Shown: positions 54,581-63,542 of the stretch, piece after piece
How positions within the stretch are numbered: position 1 is the first letter of the stretch
Layout of the letters: each line of letters begins with the position of its first letter
Assembly (NCBI GenBank): GCA_025963635.1
Contig: JAOQAK010000063.1
Location: 124,001 to 188,000 of the forward strand
DNA length: 64,000 bases
Source of the DNA: Ferruginibacter sp.
GTDB taxonomy: Bacteria > Bacteroidota > Bacteroidia > Chitinophagales > Chitinophagaceae
Direction: 5' to 3'
Position numbers and translations under genes: made by a program
The notes under the pieces: generated by a model
Database searches by the model: none
Seen by the model: the letters and a program-made list of their open reading frames with translations, nothing else
Told to the model about the DNA's origin: nothing

Positions 54581-55471
54581 TTAACTGATGCCGTTTACAA
54601 CCATTTCCTTATTTATTTTTTGTACCAGTCCTTGTAATACTTTGCCGGGACCTACCTCGGTAAAATGTGTTGCACCCTTTTGAATCATTGCCTGCACCGT
54701 TTGTGTCCATCTAACAGCACCTGTTAACTGTTCAATCAGGTTCTTCTTTATTTCATTGGTATCGGTAACGGCTTTGGCCACTACATTCTGGTAAATAGGG
54801 CAAGAGGGTTGGTAAAATGTAGTTGCCTCGATGGCTGTGGCGAGTTCTTCTTTCGCAGGCAGCATTAACGGTGAATGAAACGCTCCCCCTACAGGTAAAA
54901 TCATTGCTCTTTTAGCACCTGCAGCTTTCATGCGTTCGCAGGCAATATCAATGCCTGCAATGGTACCGCTGATTACCAGCTGGCCAGGGCAATTATAGTT
55001 TGCGGGGACTACTATTTCTTGTGTTTCTGCTTGTATTGCTGCACAAATTTCTTCCACTTTCTCATCTGCCAAAGCCAATACAACGGCCATGGTGGATGGG
55101 TTTTGTTCACATGCTTTTTGCATTGCATTGGCCCTCACCAGCACCAGCTTCAATGCATCTTCAAAACTTAGTACCCTGTTTGCAACCAATGCAGAGAACT
55201 CTCCCAATGAATGGCCGGCTACCATATCAGGCTTTACTTCCTGCAAGGTTTTGAATGCAGCTACCGAGTGTAAAAATATGGCTGGTTGTGTTACATTGGT
55301 TTGCTTTAACTCCTGGTCACTTCCCGAGAACATGATATCAGAGATGCGGAAACCTAAAATATCATTCGCCTGTTCAAATAAATTTTTAACAAACGGATTC
55401 GATTCAGACAAATTCTTGGCCATGCCGCTAAACTGTGAACCCTGGCCCGGAAAAACAAACGCATACCCCAT
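54581..55471 (-). CDS. fabD: Malonyl-CoA:ACP transacylase
   Basis: FabD moves malonyl groups from CoA to acyl carrier protein to start fatty acid chain growth. The 296-residue protein has the family opening FVFPGQGSQFSGM, the catalytic serine in GHSLGEFSALV and the C-terminal active-site histidine in LPVGGAFHSPLM. Length is normal. It stands alone here, not beside fabH or acpP, but it is functionally connected with accB and accC in the same window. Confidence 0.96.
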   Translation of the reverse strand: MGYAFVFPGQGSQFSGMAKNLSESNPFVKNLFEQANDILGFRISDIMFSGSDQELKQTNVTQPAIFLHSVAAFKTLQEVKPDMVAGHSLGEFSALVANRVLSFEDALKLVLVRANAMQKACEQNPSTMAVVLALADEKVEEICAAIQAETQEIVVPANYNCPGQLVISGTIAGIDIACERMKAAGAKRAMILPVGGAFHSPLMLPAKEELATAIEATTFYQPSCPIYQNVVAKAVTDTNEIKKNLIEQLTGAVRWTQTVQAMIQKGATHFTEVGPGKVLQGLVQKINKEMVVNGIS

Positions 55472-55487
55472 ATATTACAAGTTTAGT

Positions 55488-55495
55488 CAAAAATA
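55488..55495 (-). promoter_or_regulatory. Possible promoter -7 box of fabD
   Basis: The minus strand reads TATTTTTG (TAnnTTTG type), 17 bases before the start codon. A TTG lies upstream at 55511-55513, with a short 15-base spacer. Confidence 0.35.
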
Positions 55496-55524
55496 ATTTT
55501 TAAATTTGAACAATAAAATTTATT

Positions 55525-56070
55525 ATGAAGCTCTCTGATCAAATATTTACACCCGAGCGGTATACTTACCAGGATTACCTGTTATGGAAAGGTGATTGGG
55601 AGTTAGTAAATGGGTACCCTTATGCAATGGCTCCTTCACCAAACAGAAGCCATCAATGGTTCTCAAAGAAGTTTATACAGCAGGCAAGTAACCAAATTGA
55701 TAAGTCGATATTTAGCTGCAATTGCGAAGCTTATTATGAATTAGATTGGATAATTGATGAGCACTCCGTTGTAAGGCCTGATTGCATGATTGTGTGCGGT
55801 AACTTCACGGAAGATTTTTTAACATTCCCACCTACCCTTGTTGTAGAAATATCCTCCCGGAAAACAAAATTAAGGGATAGAAATACCAAGTATAATTTAT
55901 ACGAATTACAGGGAGTTAAATATTACCTGATAGCTGATACTGAAAAAAAACAGGTTGAAGTTTTTGAGCTAATAGAAGGAAAATATACACCGAAAAATGA
56001 CATACAATTTCAACTAACAACCCAATGTTTAATTGAAATAGATGTATTCAATATCTGGCAATCAATGTAG
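55525..56070 (+). CDS. Uma2-family putative restriction-type endonuclease
   Basis: The 181-residue protein has the PD-(D/E)xK nuclease-like fold of the Uma2 (DUF820) family: an N-terminal [20 protein letters not shown] segment, the acidic site in [10 protein letters not shown], and [20 protein letters not shown] with the E-x-S/K core. Uma2 genes are widely scattered and often present in many copies in one genome; their role is not established. It is convergent with folE, overlapping its end by 9 bases. Confidence 0.9.
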   Translation: MKLSDQIFTPERYTYQDYLLWKGDWELVNGYPYAMAPSPNRSHQWFSKKFIQQASNQIDKSIFSCNCEAYYELDWIIDEHSVVRPDCMIVCGNFTEDFLTFPPTLVVEISSRKTKLRDRNTKYNLYELQGVKYYLIADTEKKQVEVFELIEGKYTPKNDIQFQLTTQCLIEIDVFNIWQSM

Positions 56071-56658
56071 TTTGGCGCTGATTAGTTTTACAAACTCACT
56101 CCTTGTCTCATTCTTTTCAAATTCGCCCCAAAAAGCTGAAGTAGTTGTCACAGAATTTTGTTTTTGTACACCCCGCATCATCATACACAAATGCGATGCT
56201 TCAATTACTACGGCCACGCCTAATGGATTCAGCGTTTCTTTTATTGAGTTTAATATTTGATGAGTCAATCTTTCCTGCACCTGCAAACGACGGCTGTACA
56301 CATCAACTACACGGGCGATTTTGCTGAGACCAGTTATCCAACCGTTGGGGATGTAGGCAACATGGGCTTTACCATAAAACGGCAATATGTGGTGCTCGCA
56401 CATACTGTATAGCTCTATATCTTTAACGATGATCATCTCGCTTACTTCTTCATGAAACTTTGCAGAGTTCAAAATGGCATTGGCATCCTGCTGGTAGCCC
56501 TGCGTTAAAAATTGCATTGCTTTAGCAAGTCTTTCGGGTGTTTTCTGAAGCCCTTCCCTCGTTGGATCCTCACCCAATAAAGATAAGGCTTGCTTATAAT
56601 TTTTTACCAATCCTTCGGTTACCGCATCATCGTATTGATCAATCTTTTTGTAAGCCAT
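56062..56658 (-). CDS. folE: GTP cyclohydrolase I
   Basis: FolE converts GTP to dihydroneopterin triphosphate, the entry to folate and to biopterin-type pterins. The 198-residue protein has the zinc motif [20 protein letters not shown] with Cys and His ligands, the zinc cysteine in [15 protein letters not shown] and the catalytic [11 protein letters not shown] segment. It lies 13 bases after a PTPS-type gene, which with a second PTPS-type gene upstream suggests the pterin route to a tetrahydropterin beyond folate. Confidence 0.95.
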   Translation of the reverse strand: MAYKKIDQYDDAVTEGLVKNYKQALSLLGEDPTREGLQKTPERLAKAMQFLTQGYQQDANAILNSAKFHEEVSEMIIVKDIELYSMCEHHILPFYGKAHVAYIPNGWITGLSKIARVVDVYSRRLQVQERLTHQILNSIKETLNPLGVAVVIEASHLCMMMRGVQKQNSVTTTSAFWGEFEKNETRSEFVKLISAKLH

Positions 56659-56671
56659 TATATCTTTATAA

Positions 56672-57088
56672 TTAGTTAGCAGGATATTCTACAAAATTTC
56701 GTTCAGTCTCGTACAGGCGTACCTGCAATTCAAATTTTGTATCTATTTTTTCTCTTAAAATATTATAGATTACAACTGCAATGTTCTCGGCACTTGGGTT
56801 TAGATTTTTGAACTCAGCAGTATCCTCATTTAGATTTTTATGATCAAAACGTTCCAGCACATTCGACTGTACGAGGTCACTCAATAATTTCATATCATAT
56901 ACATACCCTGTAGCTTCATCAGGAACACCGGTTACTTTAATTACCAGTTCATAATTGTGCCCATGATAATGAGGATTATTACATTTTCCGAAAACTTTTG
57001 TGTTGGTGGCTTCATCCCATGCAGGATTATTTAACCGGTGAGCAGCATTGAAATGCTCCTTTCGGTATACGGCAACTTTATTGTTCAT
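56672..57088 (-). CDS. 6-pyruvoyltetrahydropterin synthase-type protein 1
   Basis: The 138-residue protein has the zinc-binding histidines and catalytic cysteine of the family: FNAAHRL for the first histidine, then [17 protein letters not shown] with Cys and the two further histidines, and the ERFDHKNLN and [11 protein letters not shown] ends. The spacing C-x5-HGH is that of true PTPS enzymes (FGKCNNPNGHGHNY in mammals), not the C-x3-HGH of the queuosine enzyme QueD. It is 199 bases after a paralogue and 13 bases before folE, so the three are probably one operon. Confidence 0.93.
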   Translation of the reverse strand: MNNKVAVYRKEHFNAAHRLNNPAWDEATNTKVFGKCNNPHYHGHNYELVIKVTGVPDEATGYVYDMKLLSDLVQSNVLERFDHKNLNEDTAEFKNLNPSAENIAVVIYNILREKIDTKFELQVRLYETERNFVEYPAN

Positions 57089-57287
57089 ACAGGCATATTA
57101 TATTGAGGTTCAAAATAGCTAAACCCATCGCATCAGCTAAACTGAAAAATTGCGGAGAATAGTTCTGAATATTCTTTGTTGAAGGTTATAACAGAAGTTT
57201 GCTGTTCAAACACATCAACGTTGAATCCATTAACATTTAAAGTTACTATTTGTTTGGCTATACGAAATAAAAACAAGCAGGTAAAAA

Positions 57288-57698
57288 TCAAGCCCCGTAG
57301 TATTCAACAAAGATGCGGGGAGTTTCATATAATTTCAGGCTGTGCAACTGCACTTGCTCTGGCAAATGAGGGGTTAATTGTTCCCAGATAGCAATAACAA
57401 GGTTTTCAATGGAACACAACTTACCAGTCATAAAATCCACATCCATATTCAGATTTTTATGATCCAGTTTGTCAATCACATGCTCTTTCACTATAATGCT
57501 TAATTTTTTCACATCATATACAAAGCCTGTATCCGGATTGGGATCACCCTTTATAGTAATGTATAGTTCAAAGTTATGCCCATGCCAGTTTTCATTGGCG
57601 CATTTTCCGAAAACCTCCTCATTCTCCTCCCTTGTCCATTTGGGATTAAAAAGCCTGTGAGCTGCATTAAAATGTTCTATACGGGTGATGTAAACCAT
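57288..57698 (-). CDS. 6-pyruvoyltetrahydropterin synthase-type protein 2
   Basis: This 136-residue paralogue of the neighbouring gene also has the C-x5-HGH pattern (VFGKCANENWHGHNFEL), FNAAHRL for the first zinc histidine, and KLDHKNLNMDVDF and KLYETPRIFVEY. It is closer to mammalian PTPS in the HKNLD-like segment than to QueD. Being the first gene of the cluster, it may be translated from its own promoter, in the 74-base gap to the divergent mqnB. The second catalytic role, for example a different substrate, is unknown. Confidence 0.92.
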   Translation of the reverse strand: MVYITRIEHFNAAHRLFNPKWTREENEEVFGKCANENWHGHNFELYITIKGDPNPDTGFVYDVKKLSIIVKEHVIDKLDHKNLNMDVDFMTGKLCSIENLVIAIWEQLTPHLPEQVQLHSLKLYETPRIFVEYYGA

Positions 57699-57772
57699 TG
57701 CTTATACTGAAAATTTCGGCAAAGGTAAACGCAAATTAGCGGAATATGGAACACATGTGCGAAATTTGTACG

Positions 57773-58402
57773 ATGCGAATCTTAGTAGTGGCCGCCACCA
57801 ATTTCGAAATTCAATCATTTACAGCTGATAACAAGCACATTGAAATTTTAATCACCGGTGTAGGTATACCTGCCGTTATGTATCATTTGCAAAAAAAACT
57901 GCTGCAAAATAGTTTTGAACTGGTAATACAGGCGGGTATTGCCGGAACCTTCACCGACCAAATCGCTTTGGGCGAAGTAGTATTGGTTAAACAGGACACT
58001 TTTGCAGATATCGGAATGGAGGAAAAGGAAAGGTTTACGAGTATTTTTCAATCAGGTTTTGCAGATAAAGATGCATTCCCTTTTCGGGATGGTTGGTTAA
58101 ACAATCACAGCAGCATTTTTGACAACTCCTTATTGTCTGCTGTGAAAGCAATCACAGTGAATAAGGTAAGCGACAGCACTTTGCAAAAGCAGCAGGCGAT
58201 CAAGGCCTTTGCGCCTGAAATAGAGAGCATGGAAGGTGCGGCGCTGCATTATATCTGTTTGCAGGAAAACATTCCTTTTGTTCAACTTAGAAGCGTATCG
58301 AATTTAATTGGCGAAAGAGATAAAAGCAAATGGAAATTGAAGGAGGCAATATCGAACCTTGAAAAAGAGCTTAGGATTTTAATTGAGACTGTTACAAAGT
58401 AG
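57773..58402 (+). CDS. mqnB: Futalosine hydrolase
   Basis: MqnB releases hypoxanthine from futalosine in the alternative menaquinone pathway. The chosen start is ATG 57773 (MRILVVAATNFEIQSF), giving 209 residues; a further ATG at 57746 adds nine residues. The nucleoside phosphorylase-like fold shows ITGVGIPAVMYHLQ, the GIAGTF segment, and the EIESMEGAALHYICLQENIP motif with the ribose-binding glutamates. The adjacent mqnD, 36 bases downstream, supports the assignment over other nucleoside hydrolases. Confidence 0.94.
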   Translation: MRILVVAATNFEIQSFTADNKHIEILITGVGIPAVMYHLQKKLLQNSFELVIQAGIAGTFTDQIALGEVVLVKQDTFADIGMEEKERFTSIFQSGFADKDAFPFRDGWLNNHSSIFDNSLLSAVKAITVNKVSDSTLQKQQAIKAFAPEIESMEGAALHYICLQENIPFVQLRSVSNLIGERDKSKWKLKEAISNLEKELRILIETVTK

Positions 58403-58438
58403 GTCCGATCATCTTACAAATTATTTTAAAGAATATTC

Positions 58439-59275
58439 ATGAAACTTACACTAGGCTTCTCCCCCTGCCCCAATGACACTTTTATCTTTGATGCATTGGT
58501 GAATCATAAAATAGACACTAAAGATTTCGATTTTGAAGTGATACTGGAGGATGTGCAAACACTGAATCAATGGGCCATCGAAGGAAAATTAGCAATCACA
58601 AAACTTAGTTACGGCGTGCTGCCGCTTGTATTGGATAAGTACATTGTTTTGAATAGCGGCAGTGCACTCGGAAAAGGCGTAGGCCCGTTATTAATTAAAA
58701 ATGCAAAATTGGAAACGGTTCCTGTGGATGAGCTCCTTATTGCAATCCCGGGAGAAAACACTACTGCACATCTTCTTTTTTCAATGGCTTATCCAAATGC
58801 AAAAAATAAAATTTTCCTGCGTTATGACGAAATTGAAAATTTTGTTTTGGCAAACAAAGGGCTGGGGGTTATTATTCATGAAAACCGGTTTACTTATGAA
58901 AGCAAAGGGCTTAAGAAAATAATTGATTTGGGAGATTATTGGGAACAAACAACAGGTAGTGCAATTCCGTTAGGTGGGATCGTGATAAGGAAAGATATTA
59001 ATAATGGAACCCAGCAGCAAATTGATGGATTGATTAAAAGCAGTATAGAGTATGCATTTGCAAATTACCCGGAGCTAAATGATTATATCCGCATGCATGC
59101 ACAGGAAATGAGTGAAGCCGTAATGAGGCAACATATTCAACTCTATGTGAATGAGTATTCGTTATCGTTAGGTGATAAAGGAAAGGAAGCCATCCTTACT
59201 CTCTTAAACATCCACAATGAAAATCCTTCAGGACCAGCTGCCACCATTGGAAAAGACATATTTCTAACATGCTAA
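58439..59275 (+). CDS. mqnD: 1,4-dihydroxy-6-naphthoate synthase
   Basis: MqnD converts cyclic dehypoxanthine futalosine to 1,4-dihydroxy-6-naphthoate, the ring unit of menaquinone. The 278-residue protein has the family start LTLGFSPCPNDTFIFDALV, the AITKLSYGVLPLVLDKYIVL segment, the NTTAHLLFSMAYP motif, and GLGVIIHENRFTYESKGLKK with the catalytic His. It is co-transcribed with mqnB. The mqnA and mqnC genes are not in the window, although MqnA and MqnD share one fold. Confidence 0.95.
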   Translation: MKLTLGFSPCPNDTFIFDALVNHKIDTKDFDFEVILEDVQTLNQWAIEGKLAITKLSYGVLPLVLDKYIVLNSGSALGKGVGPLLIKNAKLETVPVDELLIAIPGENTTAHLLFSMAYPNAKNKIFLRYDEIENFVLANKGLGVIIHENRFTYESKGLKKIIDLGDYWEQTTGSAIPLGGIVIRKDINNGTQQQIDGLIKSSIEYAFANYPELNDYIRMHAQEMSEAVMRQHIQLYVNEYSLSLGDKGKEAILTLLNIHNENPSGPAATIGKDIFLTC

Positions 59276-59321
59276 ATAATTCATTTAACAAGTCTTCACT
59301 TCAATGAAAAACAGAGAGTAT

Positions 59322-60635
59322 TTAATGCGCCTGCTTTTTCAGAGCACTACTATAAACCTGCAGACATCTTTTCCTTGCTTCGTCATGTTCTATAATGGGC
59401 GGTGGATAGGTAAACTCCTGGAATTCCGGTACCCATTTTTTTATATACTCCAGGTTGGGGTCAAACTTCCGGGTTTGCAGGTAAGGATTAAATATCCTGA
59501 AATAAGGCGCTGCATCGCAGCCGCTACCTGCCGCCCACTGCCATCCTCCATTGTTGGCTGAGAAATCAAAATCCAACAGCTTTTGCGCAAAATAAGCCTC
59601 TCCCAGTCTCCAGTCAATCAATAGATGTTTGCAAAGAAATGAGGCTACGATCATGCGTACACGATTGTGCATAAAGCCTGTCTCATTCAATTCACGCATG
59701 CCTGCATCCACGATGGGATAACCGGTTTGACCGGTGCACCACCGGTTGAATTCCTCTTCAGCATTTCTCCACTCGATTGCATCATATTCGGGCTTAAATG
59801 CTTTGTACTGGCCAACATGTGGAAAATGCCAGAGGATCATTTGATAAAAATCCCTCCATATCAATTCATTTAAATACGTTTCCGAAATTTGACTGCCCCG
59901 AAGCGCAAGTTCTCTGATACTAATCGTACCAAACCGTAAGTGTACCCCTAACCTCGATGTACCGTTTACACCAGGAAAATCCCTTTGAGCTGCGTAACTT
60001 TTTACCAGTTCTTCGTTCAATGATTTTGCTGGAAAAGGTTTATCAACTTGCAGAAAACCCATTGAATATAAAGATGGAATTTCTTTTGCAGGCTGTTTAT
60101 AGAAATTAGCAAAATATTTTTCTGTGGGATAAGGTTTCAAATGAAACGGCTGCAAATTGGCCTTCCACTTTCTGCTATAAGGAGTAAAGACCGTATAGGG
60201 TTTTCCGTCTTCTTTAAGCACTTCACCTTTTTCAAAAATAACCTGGTCTTTATAAGTTGAAAAGGAAACATTTTGACTGATTAGTAAATTGCGAATAGCC
60301 TGATCTCTTTCCAAAGCATACGACTCATAATCGTGATTCGCAAACACATGCTCAACAGCAAATTTCGACAGCAAACGCTTAAAAACTTCAAGAGGTTGTC
60401 CATAAAAAACTTCCATAGAAGACCAGATCTTCAATAATTCCAGTTGAATTTCAACTGCCGCTGCATGAATAAATTCTACTCTTCTGTCAGCCTTATCCTC
60501 TAAACGATCAAGAATATTCCTATCAAAAATAAAAATGGGAACCACAGGGTTGCCTGATCTCAATGCGTGGTGAAGGGCTGCATTATCGTGCAGACGAAGA
60601 TCACGGCGAAACCAAATAATGTTTATCTTTTGCAT
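59322..60635 (-). CDS. phrB: Deoxyribodipyrimidine photolyase
   Basis: The 437-residue flavoprotein repairs cyclobutane pyrimidine dimers with blue light. It shows the family start IIWFRRDLRLHDNAALHHAL, the chromophore-binding N-terminal domain, and the FAD domain with GTSRLGVHLRFGTIS, then WRDFYQMILWHFP, GQTGYPIVDAGMREL, RVRMIVASFLCKHLLIDW, and NNGGWQWAAGSGCDAAPYFR. All core motifs are present, so it is of class I CPD photolyase type rather than a diverged cryptochrome. Confidence 0.95.
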   Translation of the reverse strand: MQKINIIWFRRDLRLHDNAALHHALRSGNPVVPIFIFDRNILDRLEDKADRRVEFIHAAAVEIQLELLKIWSSMEVFYGQPLEVFKRLLSKFAVEHVFANHDYESYALERDQAIRNLLISQNVSFSTYKDQVIFEKGEVLKEDGKPYTVFTPYSRKWKANLQPFHLKPYPTEKYFANFYKQPAKEIPSLYSMGFLQVDKPFPAKSLNEELVKSYAAQRDFPGVNGTSRLGVHLRFGTISIRELALRGSQISETYLNELIWRDFYQMILWHFPHVGQYKAFKPEYDAIEWRNAEEEFNRWCTGQTGYPIVDAGMRELNETGFMHNRVRMIVASFLCKHLLIDWRLGEAYFAQKLLDFDFSANNGGWQWAAGSGCDAAPYFRIFNPYLQTRKFDPNLEYIKKWVPEFQEFTYPPPIIEHDEARKRCLQVYSSALKKQAH

Positions 60636-60699
60636 AATCTTTTTAACCGCAGCTGATTAACTTAAGAGCGGGATAAAATACACATGCTAAACACTTCAA

Positions 60700-61539
60700 C
60701 TAGGAAATGGTTGGCAGAAGGGAAGCACAAATTTCCCGGGTTAGATCATTACCGTAGGTTACTTCACCAATGTTTTGTACCCACCTCATAGCATGCATGC
60801 TGTTGGTTAAAAAAACTTCATCAGCCGCAAGTAAATCGTCGCGATTCAAAGATTGTTCAATTACTGGCCAATCTGACTGCTCTAAATTCCTTATCATGAT
60901 ACGACGCATAATGCCGGCCACACAACCTTCGTTTAAAGAGGGTGTATACACTACTCCGTCTTTAATTGCAAAAATATTGGCGATCGTCGTTTCACAGATC
61001 CGTCCATACGTATTCAACAAAATGGCATCGTTCCATTTTTGCTTTTTTGCGGTTAAGGCGGCTAATACATTGGGCAGGTAGTTATTGTGTTTTATATGGC
61101 TAAGTATGTCACAACTTTTTTTTGTGGCTTCATAAATCCCCAACACCAGGCCGTTGGTGTTCCATTCGCCGCTACCAGCGGTAAGTGGCCATGATTGAAT
61201 TATATAAGCTGGAACATGACTTACTGCATCATACAGACCTCCATCGCCACGAATGACGGTAAGTCTTATTCTCGCTGCAGGTTCGTGTTGATTTTTTTTC
61301 ACCAGCGACTTTATTTCATGTTGCAGTTGTTCTGCCGTAAAAAGTTTGGGTATATCAAATTCCAATATTTTCATGCCCTTCCACAACCGTGAAAAATGTT
61401 CATCCTCAAACTGTATTTTTCCATTTTGCATCTTCATGGTTTCAAACAATCCATCACCATAGCGAAGGCCGCGATTATCCGCATGGATGATTGAAAAACC
61501 TTCCTGGTACAGTTTACCGTTATAATTAAAATAATTCAT
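60700..61539 (-). CDS. Aminotransferase class IV (aminodeoxychorismate lyase-like)
   Basis: The 279-residue PLP protein shows the class IV fold: HADNRGLRYGDGLFETMK near the start, the PLP lysine region HIKHNNYLPNVLAAL, RICETTIANIFAI, and LNEGCVAGIMRRIMI. It is shorter and looks more like PabC than IlvE, which is present elsewhere in the window. PabC makes 4-aminobenzoate for folate; D-amino acid aminotransferase is an alternative. It is transcribed from upstream of the photolyase gene, which lies 64 bases further along the same strand. Confidence 0.88.
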   Translation of the reverse strand: MNYFNYNGKLYQEGFSIIHADNRGLRYGDGLFETMKMQNGKIQFEDEHFSRLWKGMKILEFDIPKLFTAEQLQHEIKSLVKKNQHEPAARIRLTVIRGDGGLYDAVSHVPAYIIQSWPLTAGSGEWNTNGLVLGIYEATKKSCDILSHIKHNNYLPNVLAALTAKKQKWNDAILLNTYGRICETTIANIFAIKDGVVYTPSLNEGCVAGIMRRIMIRNLEQSDWPVIEQSLNRDDLLAADEVFLTNSMHAMRWVQNIGEVTYGNDLTREICASLLPTIS

Positions 61540-61713
61540 GTAGTAAAGTTACATCGTAAAGACAGCCTTTATTGGCATGGCTGAGGTGTTTCGAAGCAAA
61601 GATGTTTTTTTATATGTGAACGCAATAAAAATAGTTTCATCTTGCGAACAGGCTTTCTGACTGTTAACCCCTATGGTCAACGATTGACCGATAGCAATGC
61701 CAGTAAACAACAA

Positions 61714-61736
61714 GCCCTGCCAAAGATGGGCAGGGC
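61714..61736 (-). terminator. Possible terminator after the response regulator
   Basis: An 8-bp GC-rich stem (61714-61721 with 61729-61736) has a 7-base loop. On the minus strand it is followed by a T-rich run (TTGTTGTTT). It lies 33 bases beyond the regulator stop. Confidence 0.6.
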
Positions 61737-61768
61737 AGTAATTAAAATGTTTTAAGAAGATGAGCAGT

Positions 61769-62455
61769 TTATAAATGATCGCTTAAGATATTATTTTTTA
61801 CTGCATACATAATCAACCCGGCTGTGCTTTTGGCCCCGGTTTTTACTTTAAGTTTATCCCGGATTGCTTCCACTGTCCGCGGGCTCAAATCCACCATATC
61901 AGCAATTTCCTTAGTAGTTTTTTCTTCGCACATTAGTCGCAGGATTGTAATTTCCTTTTCATTCAAATGTGCCTCCTGTGGCAAAAACTTTTGTGAGACG
62001 ATATTGTTACGCTCTTTAAGATTGGTAAGCAATGCCTTGTTGGTGAGTGCATTAAAATAGTATTCCTGTTCGAAACATGTTTTAATGGCTTCATATATGA
62101 TCTCGCTATCGCTAGTTTTGCTTAGATAACTATTGGCACCCAGTTCCATTAGTTTAGTGATCATGCTGTGATCATCCATCATCGTAAGCATAATCACTTT
62201 AATTTGGGGCCAGTTCTTTTTTATTTCCGGGAGTGCTCCTATTCCATCCATTACGGGCATTTGTATATCAAGCAAAATAACATCTGGCTGTATCATTTTG
62301 AGCATGTTTAACAAATGCATGCCATTGTCTGCTTCCGCAATTATTTTGATATCTTTTTTCGAACTTAAAGCCGTTTTTACACCGGCACGATATAATACAT
62401 GATCGTCTGCTATCAATACCTTGATGGGTTCCAAATTTGTTTCGCTAACTGACAT
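61769..62455 (-). CDS. NarL/LuxR-family response regulator
   Basis: The 228-residue regulator has a receiver domain with KVLIADDHVLYRAGV, phosphoacceptor Asp63 in VILLDIQMPVMDG, the MLTMMDD threonine site and the LSKTSD lysine, then a LuxR-type HTH: LNEKEITILRLMCEEKTTKE, IADMVDLSPRTVEAIRDKLK. Such regulators pair with HisKA_3-type kinases. It is divergent from a membrane protein gene and a kinase gene that starts at 63515 (about 1.06 kb apart), which makes these likely partners. Confidence 0.95.
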   Translation of the reverse strand: MSVSETNLEPIKVLIADDHVLYRAGVKTALSSKKDIKIIAEADNGMHLLNMLKMIQPDVILLDIQMPVMDGIGALPEIKKNWPQIKVIMLTMMDDHSMITKLMELGANSYLSKTSDSEIIYEAIKTCFEQEYYFNALTNKALLTNLKERNNIVSQKFLPQEAHLNEKEITILRLMCEEKTTKEIADMVDLSPRTVEAIRDKLKVKTGAKSTAGLIMYAVKNNILSDHL

Positions 62456-62792
62456 ATGGTTTGTGGTTAATTCAGAGGGAATTTACTAGATATTTGTGCA
62501 AGTTCGGTTATTTTAGTCAATATATGTAAGGATAATTACTATCAATTCTTTTAGGGGAAGCACTATGTAATGGTTGTGAAAAAATCAAACGAGGCACAAA
62601 GAGTTGTTAGATATTTGGAAGTAACCAACTGCTTTCATAACAGTAATTCCATATATAAACCAGATTGGATTGGATTGGATTTTCAGGCACCGGGTGGATA
62701 ACCAACCGGCGCCAAAATATCCATTTAAAACAAGAAGGGTACGGACAAATACGGGATAGATTGAAACTATTATGTAAATCTCTTTAATTCGA
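62456..62792. other. Divergent promoter region
   Basis: The region separates the response regulator from the membrane protein. No gene was seen. It holds a GATTG repeat of nearly four units at 62663-62681. Confidence 0.6.
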
Positions 62793-63542
62793 TTGGCAAA
62801 TACAAGGGAAAAACAACCGATTATTCAGTGGCTTTTCTTTTATTTTTATATCGGTATTTGTGATACATTGTACCCGCTTATGAAATTAAATTTTTTTGAT
62901 AGCCTTTTATTTTTTCAGTGGGCATGTATGATAGCATCCGCGACGATTTCTTTAAAGCTTATTGGAAATAAGCGTACTCCTGAGTATATGAATAAATTCT
63001 ATTTGTATTCTTTAATAGCTGGCGTGTATAGTATATATGCCATTTCTCAAAAATATTTTCATTTTACTAGTAAGCATACATTGGATCTTTTTGGAACCGT
63101 TCTATTAATCTTTCACTTTATTTTTTTAAGCTCTTTTATTTACGGGGTTTTACCAAATAAAAAACTTTCATTTTTAAGTAAATTGATGTTTACATCACTC
63201 CTAATAGCCGTTATATTTTTTATATTTATAGATAATATATACATTGCTATTGCTTTGACAAACTTTAGTTTGGTGGTATTTTGTTGCTTTTATTATTTGC
63301 AATTATTTGAGAAAATGCCTTCTGTAATATTGTTGAAAGAACCGTCATTTTGGGTAATCAACGGAATTTTTTTTTGTATGTGCGCAACTATTCCTGTTTA
63401 TTCCTTGAGAGATTATTTTTTTACCAATTATCCTTATGACTTATTTTTAACTATAGGATGTATTATTTCTTTCTCATATGGCATGATGCATTTATTTTTT
63501 ATCAAAGCTTACCTATGCTCAACCAGTCTCCCCAAAGCATAA
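62793..63542 (+). CDS. Integral membrane protein of the sensor locus
   Basis: I do not recognise the family of this 249-residue protein. It has about eight hydrophobic helices separated by short loops, starting near residue 11, so it is an inner membrane protein. The frame starts at TTG 62793; an alternative in-frame ATG at 62880 would remove the first helix. The next gene, a sensor kinase, starts 28 bases before its stop, so the two are translationally linked. A sensing or signal-relay role with the kinase is inferred from that overlap only. Confidence 0.75.
   Translation: MANTREKQPIIQWLFFYFYIGICDTLYPLMKLNFFDSLLFFQWACMIASATISLKLIGNKRTPEYMNKFYLYSLIAGVYSIYAISQKYFHFTSKHTLDLFGTVLLIFHFIFLSSFIYGVLPNKKLSFLSKLMFTSLLIAVIFFIFIDNIYIAIALTNFSLVVFCCFYYLQLFEKMPSVILLKEPSFWVINGIFFCMCATIPVYSLRDYFFTNYPYDLFLTIGCIISFSYGMMHLFFIKAYLCSTSLPKA

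Noticed and set aside
62663-62681. GATTG repeat upstream of the membrane protein gene as a member of the heptamer/octamer tracts
   Set aside because: The period is 5, not 7 or 8, and it is short and away from the start codon.
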